Origin: Vermamoeba vermiformis
Taxonomy: Eukaryota > Tubulinea > Echinamoebida
Length of the DNA: 64,000 nt
NCBI GenBank assembly: GCA_045837725.1
Contig: JBEWZL010000257.1
Location: forward strand, 248,001 to 312,000
Direction of reading: 5' to 3'
Below are positions 32,812 through 43,918 of this stretch, in pieces. The notes under the pieces were generated by a model. It was not told where the DNA came from. It did no database searches and saw nothing but the letters and a program-made list of their open reading frames with translations. The position numbers were made by a program, and so were the translations under genes. Numbering within the stretch: the first letter of the stretch is position 1; each line of letters begins with the position of its first letter.

Positions 32812-34952
32812 TTATAGATCCGTAAAACTTGCTTCTGTGAACAATGTATTTTTGTTGACTGTGGGAGCTACGAATGTCCCGACGTCAAAATGTACTTTAA
32901 TTAATTATACTACTTACAATCCACTAATATCTCGTGGCAGATCGAGCATCTGGTAGTGGAAGCAAATGCTGAAAAGCCATTGCTCTATTTCCGATCGAAC
33001 AACGTGGCAATTTTAGGCTTATCTTTGGGCTTATTGTTGTTGGCGCCAGGTCTTACGATGTTGTTGGGTTTAGGGAGCGGATTTGGAATGATATTGTCGT
33101 CATCGTCGTACATGTGATCCTCATCCACTTCTCGACGTCGTTGGAGACCGAGCTCTGCGATAGGCTTCACGGCCTTGCATTTAATTCCCTTCTTCTCCAA
33201 TTGCCCGTGTCCCTACGAGATCGTGCAATGAGAATCAATAACTATAAATTCAGCACGTGAAAAACGGTGCCGTCGAGAAAGTTCGTCATAATTTTAAAAA
33301 TGGATGCGTTATTGAATTTGCGTGTGTCAGAATCGTATTCTATGTGAGATCCATCGAGCATCTGTTGCACTTGTTTCAGCAAAAAGAATTAGATCGCACT
33401 TACGCAATCACAGAAGAACCGACTAAACTTGGGTGGAGAAATTTTGTGGCCCTTGTGGCATGTCTCTGTCGAACAGCATCATTAGTCGATGAATATAGCG
33501 TGTCGCAATTGCACATTGAAATTTAAATTATACGCTAATTTTAGATCGCGCGTTTAAAATTAAACCGGGAAACTCCTTAAATTCTTACCAACGCAAACCG
33601 AGCAAATGCCATATCGACAGCGTAGATTGCAAGTGTAACAGTCGTGCCAGCTCTGCGACAGATAGGTTTTGTCTCCAGTAACTGAAAAAGTGCAGGCATT
33701 CGCTACAGTACAAAAGAACGGATCAGATCGACTGAATAAAAAGCTTTTACGAGTATCTAAAGCATTCGGAATACGATAAAGATTCTCGCCTTGAAGATAA
33801 TTTAAAATGATCCATATAAGGATGTGCCACATTCATAATTATTCCAAAGTCTAAATAAAACTCTCCAATTTTCATCTGATTGGCCTCAGCGTAATTACTA
33901 TTGTAACGATAATAGCGGCATTATAGATGCTAAATGCCTCTTGCCGTCAAATGTGAGCTGACGGATGAGTACAGATGGTGAAAGATTGATTTGACGTCGT
34001 ATTCTTGACTTACCGATAATGCACTTCTCGATGAGCGGATCCATCGCAAATCCTTGGGTGAGCGTGAGGTTGCGATAAGCGATATCTGCCAGCTCTTGAA
34101 TCTCGGTGTTCGAATAGTGGCGTTCTTTAACGACCATAAACAACGACTTGAAGTCATGTTTGTTAAGTTCTTGTCTGACACCTGCACGAGAGTTTAAGTC
34201 AGATCCGATCGTAATCGTTAAAAGCTTAATTTAGCGACGCACGAATCAATGTTACGCTCTCCGCTGAATCGCTATGTAATAGCAATCAGATTAAAAGTGA
34301 CAGGGATCTATGACACCTCAAGAAGGTATCATGCTTCCAGATCACTATTATTCGATGCTAGAGTATTAATAACGTAATACGAGCGTTTAAATTTAATAGG
34401 AAAATTAAAAACGGAGCTCGAATTTGACTTATTTAGTTCGTAAATTTTCCGCGTACTAAAGTGGCGATGCTTTAAGTACTATATAATCAGCGTATTTAAA
34501 ACATGATTGAACATGTTTGGCACGTATTAAATACCCCGAATGTAATTCAAAAACTTGATGTCTAGCGGCTAAAGTTTCGAATAACTTTCACATGATTGTG
34601 ATATAAATTTGTTGCAGGTATATCTTCAACTTACCCAAATCGCAGCCCAAATTCCAAGCCAAATTTATCGCTTCTTTAACGAGGGACTTGTCTTCGATGT
34701 ACTGACTTATCAGCTGCTTCAAGAATGGGATTCCACCGTTCTCTGCGATAATCATGCGGTTCTCTTTGTAGAACGCGTAGTGCATCAGCGCGTATAGCGA
34801 ACGATCGATTAAGTCCTTCTTGTCTTGGTAGGCCCTATAAATACGTAAAATATCAATAAACCGTAGACATGTGCCAGGGCCTGTGATTCGTCCCGTTTGT
34901 CTTCCAACTAGCGCGTTCAAATTTACCACGAATATTGAAACAAATGCGCCAT
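32812..34952 (-). CDS. ARM-like and UBR-box zinc finger protein
   Basis: About seven to eight exons give roughly 290 residues. A short first exon (MAHLFQYS) joins to helical, ARM-like sequence (DRSLYALMHYAFYKENRMIIAENGGIPFLKQLI, EAINLAWNLGCDLG, NTEIQELADIAYRNLTL). A UBR-box follows, which in E3 ligases binds N-degrons: ACTFSVTGDKTYLSQSWHDCYTC, RYGICSVCVE, then TCHKGHKISPPKFSRFFCDCG and GIKCKAVKP. The Cys/His spacing is complete. An acidic stretch (DEDHMYDDDDN) and a further CSICHEILVD pair come before the end. Read without splicing, the frame meets TAG after FDRK; using the donor ATC|GTAAGA at about 33054 removes it. No HECT or RING catalytic domain is evident, so it may be a substrate receptor. 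The first exon and last exon are predictions. Confidence 0.72.
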
Positions 34953-35196
34953 ATCGATCAAATTTACTGCTAGGACGTAGCTTGCACGCTAGACTACTCG
35001 GCAATTCGAATTTTAATGGTTAAAAAGTGTCACAATTTCGAAAAAGGAAAATTAATCGGAAAAAGATTTACGCGGAATTAATCGCCGCAATTAACAGCTG
35101 CGTTTCGCGATCCTTTTAGGACTATGGTAATATAGGCTGTGTATATTACTATCAAAATTAAACTAGCGCGTTTGTTTCCATTCTGTTGTCTCAAAG

Positions 35197-38100
35197 TCAC
35201 CTTGGAGTTTTCGCATCTCGTCCACTTTGTGAACCGGAGCTAAAAATTAATCTCCTTTGTTTTGATTGACACAGATTTGTGAGAGCGAACGGTCGATAGC
35301 GGATCGAACAACGGAAGCTCAAAAAGATATGTCTGCTACTTACTTCATGTATAAAATAATGGCTAAGCTTAGATCCGACATGCTGTGCGCAGGTATGCGC
35401 TCGATCTGCAGGTTTTCCATCGGGGTGTTGCTTAAGAAAGTCATATTCCACTCAACGCTTTCGAATTTTACGGTTCCTAAAATATACGAAATTGTAAGTT
35501 ATGAAACGGAGTTGGATGTCACAAATTGAAAAATCCAATTATTGGATCTGTTCGCTGAAATATTTCATTGAACATAAGATTCTATTGTGCAACGTACCAA
35601 TTCTTGCAGAAACCACCAACAAGTAGTCCTTGCCTGGCTCTAACGTCGTTTCCAACGTAACCTCCCTTTTGCCAGCATCGCCTTTAAGCAAATATTCGTA
35701 AGTACTGGATTATAATTGCTATGGACTCAAATCCATCCAATTCCTGTCCATAATTACGCAATAAACAGCCTTCAGCGTTTTAACTAAAAATTCAATTTCG
35801 ATGGCGAAGCGTTTTCTTTTTCAGAACATCCGTAGTAACTGTACATACCAGTAGCAGCCACGAAAATGAATCGTTCCAGATGCGATGAAGCATTTTTGTT
35901 CCTTTCGAGTATATAGAGGCCATGTCTGTTGTCTACATCTGCACCGCAGGAGAAGCGCAAGTCCTTCTTCGACAACGTGACGTACACTTTGGTCGCAGTT
36001 TGTACTCGAATATTCATCTGAGCACCGTGAGGGGTTTCATTCGAATAGACGCCTATCAAAAGGTTAGATCAGTCCTACTACATCCGTGCAACGGTTCAGT
36101 TGAGTGGCACGTACCATCAATTCTAGTCTTAGCCCATCCATCTACCTCACCAATTTTACACACGGCAATATCACCGAAGTGTTTCAAGAAGTCTTCCCAG
36201 CAGATCCAGAACGCACCAGGCTCAGACTTGAAGTTGACCAATTGCTTCAACTCGTCAGTCCATCTGCTTGATTCATCGCTCCAATCTCCGAGCCACGAGA
36301 AGTAGCCCCAGGGGTTGCGCAATCGGAGCAATTTGTGGCCACGAACCTCGCGTACATCGAGCAGACCGTACGCGTGGTTATTGACCAAACCGTATTGCTA
36401 GAATGAGTGCGTTAGATTGGTATTATGACAATATTTAATTAAGACCTACCTTCAAATTGAAGCCCGACGCCTTCTCATCAATAGTCAAATGGCGCGTGGC
36501 ACAGCCCATCAAGAACCCGTTCTGTTTAATGAGGAGGTATTATTATTAACATGTAATAACAACAATATACCTGTTTGTCCGACAACAACTTCTTCCAAAC
36601 CTCGTTACTAAACACGATGTAAATAAGTTGAAGAGACTGCAAATAGTTCTAAGCTTACGGATCCTCAATGCCCAAGAAGTACGAGATGCACGGGGCTCCT
36701 GTCAAGTCATAAAGCGATTCTTCAAGTGTACCGGCAGTGAGGGCTTGGTACGACTTGTTGAGCTTTGCATAACCTGCGTTGAAAGGTAAATAGGTTGATA
36801 TATTGACTATATGGCACGACGTACCTTTCTCGAGTAAGCAAACCCAAAGATCGTTCTGAGCTGAGTGCGTGAAAATAGGTCCGTACAACAGCGAACCACT
36901 CGGCAACACCTTTTGGAAGATTTCAATGTCGAATGGCGCGTAGCCAGTCTTGGCCAAGCACGGCAAATAATCGTCCACGACTACTTGGACCCATTCTTCA
37001 CCGCTGCGATATATGGTATAAGATAACGTACGTAGACAAATTAAAACAGTGCCATACCGATGGAACTGCACGCAATAGACTCCTTGTGGGTTGATCTCGG
37101 TCGTCACCATCAACTTGAGCACGAGTTCAGGACGTGCTGCAATGACGGACAATGCGCCTAAGAACCAACAATCGCCCAATCTGCCTTGCTGAATATCACT
37201 CGGGTCAATTCTTCCAGCGAATAGTGTAGGCTTGGCTGTTGAGGAGAAGAACTCTTCGGGTCTCTTCCAAGTGACAGGTGTCTTGTCTTTCTCTTTCAAG
37301 TCTTCCATGTCAATGTAAAGTGACGTCAGCAGCGGTGCGAACTCGGGATCTGTGAATTTGCGACCGCTTCGCTTGCAAGCCATTAGCACTTCGGTATAGC
37401 TGTTACCACTTTCCTTGAGACCGGGTACTGCTTGGGCCTTCATTTTCAATTTAGTCTCGCAGTCTTGCGACAACAAATAATCATCCAATGTCGCTGTTCT
37501 TTGTGTGCATTTAAACTTGAAGCTCCAAGGTTGATTAGCGTCGACTGGCGTAATATCGATGACGTGTCTGCGGACTTTCTCGTTCAAAGGCAAGAATACC
37601 TTAACGAACGGTGAAACGATCTTGGACATGTTAACATTCTGCGTGTCACTGAGTGTCAGCTCGAGGCAGAAGGGTATCTGTTGCTCGGCAAGATTGTTGT
37701 CTACTTCGAACGTGTATTCGCTCCTCAGCTTTGTTTTGTGCAAATAAATGCCCTCAGACAAGTACTTCATGCTCGTTGTAGGCTGGCTGTCCCGCACTGG
37801 ATCGACGCTAAAAGAAGGGTTAAATACTATCATCACTAAACATATATCTATACCTTTCAGTTCCTTCGTCCAGTCGCTTGGTCTTTTCTTCCTCTTCTTT
37901 CTGTGCCTGCTCAATTGCCTCTTTCAATCGACTGATTGCGAGCTCAAGTTTTCGTCTATGAGGAATTTGAGTCACGCCCAATTGTTGCACTAGCTGAGTA
38001 GATCCCAGTGATAATAACTTTGCACCATCTACTCCAAGCTTGGTGAAGTTGTCTTTGTACTCAGACAGCCCTAAGCTCTCGATCCACACGAGTACTTGTT

Positions 38101-38696
38101 GCTGAGACCAATTCTTGACGTGTGCGCTGTCAGCAACAGTACCCACCGGGCCCGATTTTTGAGGGCTGTCTGAATTTGCTTGTGGCTGACTTATTGTCGA
38201 GTCAATCTCCATTGGGGTTGGCTCATTATTTTTAGGCGCATCTTGCTTTTGCTGTTGCCCGTCTTCGATAATTTGGGAGATCGTGGTCATTTTTTGCATT
38301 ACCAATGCCTATCAGTAATTTTTTTAGCGTTAAATGGTTAAGAACAACGCAAGCTGGTAGATCTGACCTCTCGCACAGAGTTTTCTTCTTCCTCTTTTCT
38401 TTTTTTGTCCTCTTCCTTTAATTTGTGGATATTATATTCGATTTTTCTTCCGTGCATAATATTCTGAATTCCTAAAAAATTATAAGTTGAGAAAAGTGAA
38501 TTAAAATTCGGATCTGTCACTAATTCTCACCAATTTTATCGAAATCGCGCAATGTCAATGTCAATAATTTTTCTCCAGTGACAGCATGCTTCGTCATATT
38601 TTCTTTGTATTGGGGAAATTGAACAGCTTGCTCCATCCACTGGGCAGCCTGTTCAGCTGTCCACAAGGAAGGTGGGGTGTCAGTATATGAAGCCAT
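35197..38696 (-). CDS. Calpain-family cysteine protease with two N-terminal SAM domains
   Basis: About 13 exons give roughly 950 residues. SAM domain 1: LWTAEQAAQWMEQAVQFPQY through LRDFDKIG. A charged helix (KLKEEDKKRKEEEE) and SAM domain 2 follow: WSQQQVLVWIESLGLSEYKDNF through TQIPHRRKLELAIS. A domain near 37,400-37,780 is unassigned. The calpain core has catalytic Cys in QGRLGDCWFLGALSVIA, His in NNHAYGLLDV and Asn in LRNPWG, so the triad is complete. At least two C2-like (domain III) units follow, with RVQTATKVYVTLSKKDLRF and REVTLETTLEPGKDYLLVV. There is no EF-hand domain, so it is an atypical calpain; SAM domains probably give oligomerisation or scaffold binding. The C-terminus is ambiguous: reading through gives a stop at 35340, while splicing at a strong GTAAGT ends at 35197. 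Confidence 0.88.
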
Positions 38697-38930
38697 GCTG
38701 GTTTGTGCTAGTTATGATACAATAAATTACAACCAAAGATTTGGACGTCAAATTCACAAGACCCTTCCTTAATAAGAATTTGTCACGTGCGGAGCAGGCG
38801 CCTAAGTAAGCCTCGTAGTCGGCTATTAGGTGATCATAAGATGTCTACATTTATGCCTTGATGAGCCAATTTCGTTGTTTGGTCCCTCGTGTAACTTTTG
38901 TTCGCATCTTGTTTTCTTACCGTTTTTTAT

Positions 38931-39335
38931 TTACAAGTTATGTACACAGTTGTTGATAACGTTTTCTAGATTATTCAAGTCAGTCCGTCCGAGTAACCGA
39001 TTGCAATAAGTGTCCAATTCAGAGGATTGACCTTTGTAAGGCCGTTAGTTAAAATTAAGTTTGAGGATGTCGATCGAATACCGTTTTGCACGTCTGCGGT
39101 AATTACCTTGAGTTTTGGATACTTTAAAGTCGAAGCGCGGAGTGACGGTGGTTCTACTCCTAATAACAAATGGCGAGTTGGTTGAAGCAGGGGTGCTCTG
39201 CGGCACATCGAGTTCTGTCGATGCGACAACAGATGGCTTGCTCTCTTCCTTCAGAGCGACAAGTGGTTGCCGTCCCTTCCTTCGTCCCGTGGTCTTACGT
39301 TGTCTTGACATCGTGCTGTTTCGTATTTTGCGCAA
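38931..39335 (-). CDS. Small basic protein, unknown
   Basis: Two exons give about 110 residues. The start is either ATG at 39335 (MRKIRNSTM) or the internal ATG at 39311 (MSRQRKTTGRRKGRQPL). The first half is basic and disordered-looking, with Ser/Thr/Pro runs. A short conserved-looking motif (VTPRFDFKVSKTQ) ends the first exon. With the donor CAAG|GTAATT and acceptor CAAAG the frame continues as SSELDTYCNRLLGRTDLNNLENVINN to TAA at 38931. The TPRFDxxxxKT motif is reminiscent of borealin C-termini, but the evidence is too thin for a name. It is divergent from the P450 cluster. Confidence 0.5.
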
Positions 39336-40027
39336 ACAAATGCTCGGGGACGAGTTTTCTGCTTCGAGCGTCGCATAACGGTTACAAAGTTCAAAAATTT
39401 TGCGCGGGTTAGCTGTTTATTTCTGTTTGAGAGGAAGAAGCTCGCTGCAGCAAGTAGCACAGTCGTACACATTATTATTGCTTCGCTGTTTAATCGAAGC
39501 GGTTGTTGAAATGATATAATAGCTCGTCTCAAAGATAGAGTCACGTTCCGTGCAATCCCGTGTTTTCGGTGTCTGTATGAAGAGGTAATGCTTTTAAAAA
39601 ATCACGACACGTCGAATGACATATTGTTCATGCAATTGAAAGTGGCATAAAGGCGTTGAAATTAATTAAAATAATTATTATTAGATTTGAAATTTTTAGT
39701 TAACAACTACTGCTTCAATTATGATGATACGCAGCTAGTACCACGCTTTAAATAATTAATACCATACAGTGTCGCAACAGACGGCTTTGATACTTTAAAA
39801 ACGAGCTAGGGGTCCCTGTCGCATCTTTGCGAGCGTGAGGAGCTACAAGCAGATTGCTTATGCTTACTATGTTCGTGGAAAGTAGACATAATTTCTTCCT
39901 TTGAGGTCTGTAGCTTTCGCGAAAATGGCAAAACCAAGAACCGGAGGTTGCGGAAGAAGGATCTTACGCGATGATTTTATTTTTAAGGTGAGACGACTGG
40001 CAATCAACCCATTCAAACAAATCAAAG
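39336..40027. other. Upstream region of the P450 cluster
   Basis: This 692-bp divergent region precedes the first P450 gene. A short frame at 39901-40095 overlaps the P450 start in another phase and is not credible. I see no gene, repeat or recognised operator. Confidence 0.5.
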
Positions 40028-41856
40028 ATGTGGCTCATAGCAGTAATAAGTGCAATGGTTGCAATCGTGTTCCTCAAGCTGAAGGCTCGGTCTGACAAAT
40101 ACCGGATGTTTGTGGGCATCACCCTGAAGCAATTCATGTTTGGCCCGCGCATGTTTGCTCAACATTTAGCTAACTATAGACAGACCAAATTTACTAAGCT
40201 CGAAACGCCTGCGTTTACAGCATTAGTCGCTCAGGATGCTGAAAGTGCGAAGGTTTGTAACAAAACTAAATTCAAAATAATCATGATAATTTAAATCATT
40301 AATTTATCGTTTCATTAGTTTATTCTATCCGATCCCGAGCTATTCCCAAAGGCGAAACTAAATGTAGTTCCGAGTGTCACGGATCTCACGAAAGATAGCA
40401 TCGTGATCGTCAATGGCGAGCAATGGAGGTATGTCATGGCTAATACATATTTATATATATCTAATATTAATAGACGCTATCGTAATGTCTTATCACCACC
40501 TTTCCACTTTGACACGGTGAAACAATGGCTGCCTGACTTCCACAAACTGTCACTCGAACTGGTCGATCAATGGACTCAACAAATCAATCAACCAATCGAC
40601 ATTGTGCGCTGGATGCCATTGTTCACACTCGATGCACTTGGTGTGACAGTGTTGAGTCGATCGTTCAATGCGATGAAAGGTGAAGAAGACAAAGACTTGG
40701 CCGCTGTCAAGACCATCCTTGGTGGCCTAGGACGACCTTCGACATTCATCCTCGGCATGGTAAGCAAGATGATTACAATAGCAGTGTTCGATATGACTTA
40801 ACATTGGTACGCGTAGCTCGAAAAGTATACCGGTCTCAACTTGTTGAAGGATCTAAACACCGCAGCCCGGGACATTAAACATTCGTTATTGGACATTACT
40901 AATGTAAGCGATATATCCATTGCATTCAACTCTATGATACTAACCCGACGTCCAGTCGAAACGAAATCAAACCAAAAACGAAGGACACTTCGACCTCATT
41001 GACGTAATGTTACAAGCACACGACCCTAAATGGAGTGAAAGCGAGGTACGTAGATATTTGTTAATATTAAAGATCTTACTAACGTCACTTGATTAAAGTT
41101 AATATCGAATTCATTTGCGTTGTTCGTTGCTGGCCACGAGACAACAGCCACAGCTTTGACGTGGTTGTTCTATCACCTTGCCACCAATCAACACGTGCAA
41201 GACAAGCTCATTGATGAGATCAAACAAGTGCTGAAAGGACAGCCTATTCAACACGAGCACATTAAAGAGGTACGCATCAATAATGAAGTGTCAAACTGTC
41301 AAATCTCATCTTACGTCGTTCAGTTGCACTACTTGACCAACGTGCTCAAAGAAAATCTTCGAATTCAACCTCCGATTGCACTGTTGTTTACCCGAACTGT
41401 CGCAGAGGATGCTGAATTCAACGGCGTGGTACTTCCTAAAGACGTAAGTACAGTGCACGCGGTACTCACGCAAATATTAACCAATCAATAGAGTCGCTGT
41501 GGTGTGAATATTTATGCGATACATCACTCGCCCGAGTACTGGGAAAGTCCAGAAGAGTTCAATCCTGATCGATTTGACAAGCCCACAGCTCCGTTTGCCT
41601 ACTTGCCTTTCTCGCTCAAGTCACGTGCTTGGTACGTCACGTTAATTAATTCCAAATTAAGCGACATTGATTGACACGTGTCATTTTGTTTGATAGTTTG
41701 GGCAATCAGTTCTCGCTCTTGGAGCAGACTGTCTTCGTCGCAACGTTGTTACAACGCTTCAGAATCAAGTCGGTGAGGTCATTCACACCTCCTCAGGGCC
41801 GCAACCCTGTCCTCAATCAGGTCGTGCAACTCAAAGTCAATCTCGAATTGCTCTAG
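40028..41856 (+). CDS. Cytochrome P450 (cluster copy 1)
   Basis: About ten exons give roughly 480 residues. The N-terminus is a signal anchor (MWLIAVISAMVAIVFLKLKA), placing the enzyme on the ER membrane. Monooxygenase hallmarks: I-helix AGHETTATAL, K-helix ENLR (ExxR), PERF-region FNPDRF, and the haem loop PFSLKSRACLG. The Cys codon of this loop is split by the intron at 41632-41696. The usual FxxGxRxCxG has Lys instead of the first Gly. Copy 1 is closest to copy 2 (nearly identical around RWMPLFTLDALGVTVLSRSFNAMKGEEDKD). I cannot assign a CYP family or substrate. The palindrome TGACACGTGTCA lies in the last intron. Confidence 0.93.
41672..41683. repeat. Palindrome TGACACGTGTCA
   Basis: Perfect copy in the haem-loop intron of P450 copy 1, a few bases from the acceptor. 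Copy 3 has the palindrome in the same intron. Confidence 0.7.
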
Positions 41857-42046
41857 TTGCCTAGTTTACATGTAAATACGTACTATACTTAACAATAGCT
41901 GTCTCAATTGTTGTCACATGTTGACATTTGTGACAACTCTGTCACACTGCTGCAGTCCTGTCCTGTTCAACGCAATTACTAGATATTCTCGATTAATTCA
42001 GTGAATCTTTTTTTGCATGTGAACAACACAGTAGTGAATAGTAGCA

Positions 42047-43843
42047 ATGATATTCATTACAGTGTTGTTGTCGATTATTTTTATTTTGTATTTGCGGTTG
42101 AAGATCCGTAGCAACAAATACAAGCAGTATGAAGGCATATCTTTAGTTCAATTCTTATCTTCGCCTCGCCAGATAGCGCAAAAGCTTGCTACAATTAAAG
42201 GAGTCAAGTTTACTCGGCTGGAGACTCCAGGATTTACTGCTCTCTGCGCGCAAGATCCAGAAACCGCGAAGGTATGCTCAAATAATTGCGGAAAAATAAC
42301 CTCACGCGTTAATATATATTAATAGTTCATTTGGTCAAACCCCGAGTTATTCCCTAAAGCTGGAATAAACACCGTAAAAAGTGTCACGGATCTGACCAAG
42401 GACGGCATCATTCTTTCAAGTGGGGAGCAATGGAGGTACGAAAGAACTACTATTTAGGAACTATATTGACGAAGTTAGACGCTATCGTACTACCTTGTCA
42501 CCTCCATTCCATTTTGACGCGGTGAAACAATGGCTGCCTGACTTCCACAAACTGTCACTCGAGCTGGTCGAGCAATGGACTCAACAACTCAATCAACCAA
42601 TCGACATTGTGCGCTGGATGCCATTGTTCACACTCGATGCACTCGGTGTGACAGTGCTGAGTCGTTCTTTCAATGCGATGAAAGGTGAAGAAGACAAAGA
42701 CTTGGCCGCTGTCAGAACTATTCTGGACACTCTTGGCAAGCCTTCGACATTCTTCCTCGGCAGGGTGAGTATTATGCCGATAAATGTTAGTGCTAAAGAT
42801 GTGATCTAACATGCACCGTAGCTCGAAATGTTGACGGGTCTCAACGTTTTGAAAGATCTCAATAGCGCTGTTTATTCAATTAGAAAGTCATTGGCTCAAG
42901 TCATTGAAGTACGTATGCACCATAGCAACACTGTGTATAACATCGTTGTTTCTAGTCTAAACGCGTGAAGCGAGCTGAGGGAAACCATTTCGATTTGGTC
43001 GATGTTATGATGCAAGCACACGATCCTAAATGGAGTGAAACTGAAGTAAGTGAAAATTTAGAACATTGAAATCGGGTTCTAATGCAAATGATAGGTCGTG
43101 GCCAACACGTTTACAATGTTCGTGGCTGGCTTCGAAACTACTTCGACAGCTTTGACGTGGTTGTTCTATCACCTTGCCACCAAGCAGCACGTGCAAGACA
43201 AGCTCATCGAAGAGATTAAACAAGTGCTGAAAGGACAGCCTATTCAACACGAGCATATTAAAGAGGTACGCGTTTTTTCAAGCCTCGTGGGAAAGGTGTT
43301 AAATTAATTATTGACAGCTGAATTACTTGTCAAAAGTGTTGAAAGAAAATCTTCGTATTCAACCACCAGTGGCGTTCTCATTCACCAGAATTGTTACTCA
43401 AGATGTTGAGTACGACGGCAAGATCATTCCAAAAGGCGTAAGTAGCAGTCACGCATCAATTTTTTGGTTTGTCAATGTTGACTTGTGGTTGCCAGACACG
43501 AACAGGAGTCAATTACTACGCCATTCACCACGACCCCAAGCTATGGGAGAATCCAGAAGAATTCAATCCCGATCGGTTTGACAAACCAACCGTGCCTTTC
43601 TCCTACGTGCCTTTTGCGCTCAAATCACGCTCTTGGTAAGACCGTCTGGATAGTATATACAATACTAAGTGCCACTCTTGTAGCTTGGGCAATCAATTCT
43701 CGCTCATAGAACAAACGGTGTTCGTTGCAACGGTTCTGCAACATTTCAGGATCAAGTCCATCAGCGCATTCAAACCGGCTGTGGGCAGCAATCCAGTGCT
43801 CAATCAGTTGTTGGAACTCAAAGTCAACTTGGAAAAGTTATAA
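42047..43843 (+). CDS. Cytochrome P450 (cluster copy 2)
   Basis: Same exon plan as copy 1. It begins with a membrane anchor (MIFITVLLSIIFILYLRLKI), then LETPGFTALCAQDPETAK, the shared SPPFHFDAVKQWLPDFHKLSLELVEQW block, I-helix AGFETTSTAL, ExxR in KENLR, FNPDRF, and haem loop PFALKSRSCLG with Lys in place of the first consensus Gly. The haem Cys codon is again split by an intron (about 43636-43682). It ends LELKVNLEKL. The last exon is KPAVGSNPVLNQL-like, as in copy 1. The intergenic gap to copy 1 is only ~190 bp. Function is likely the same class of lipid or secondary-metabolite oxidation, but no substrate can be inferred. Confidence 0.93.
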
Positions 43844-43918
43844 ATACTTGACTAGGAGGAAATAAATGTGAGGAGTGTCAAGATGTTTTTACCTCGCTTT
43901 ATTATTTAAAAAATTTCG

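Noticed and set aside
32985-33060. In-frame TAG after FDRK in the UBR-box gene, which looked like a truncation
   Set aside because: A strong donor (ATC|GTAAGA) and an acceptor ending in AAATAG remove the stop and join NNI to SNGFSAF in phase, with a normal 70-nt intron.
39901-40095. Arg/Lys-rich short frame overlapping the start of P450 copy 1
   Set aside because: It overlaps the signal-anchor exon in another phase and has no recognisable content.
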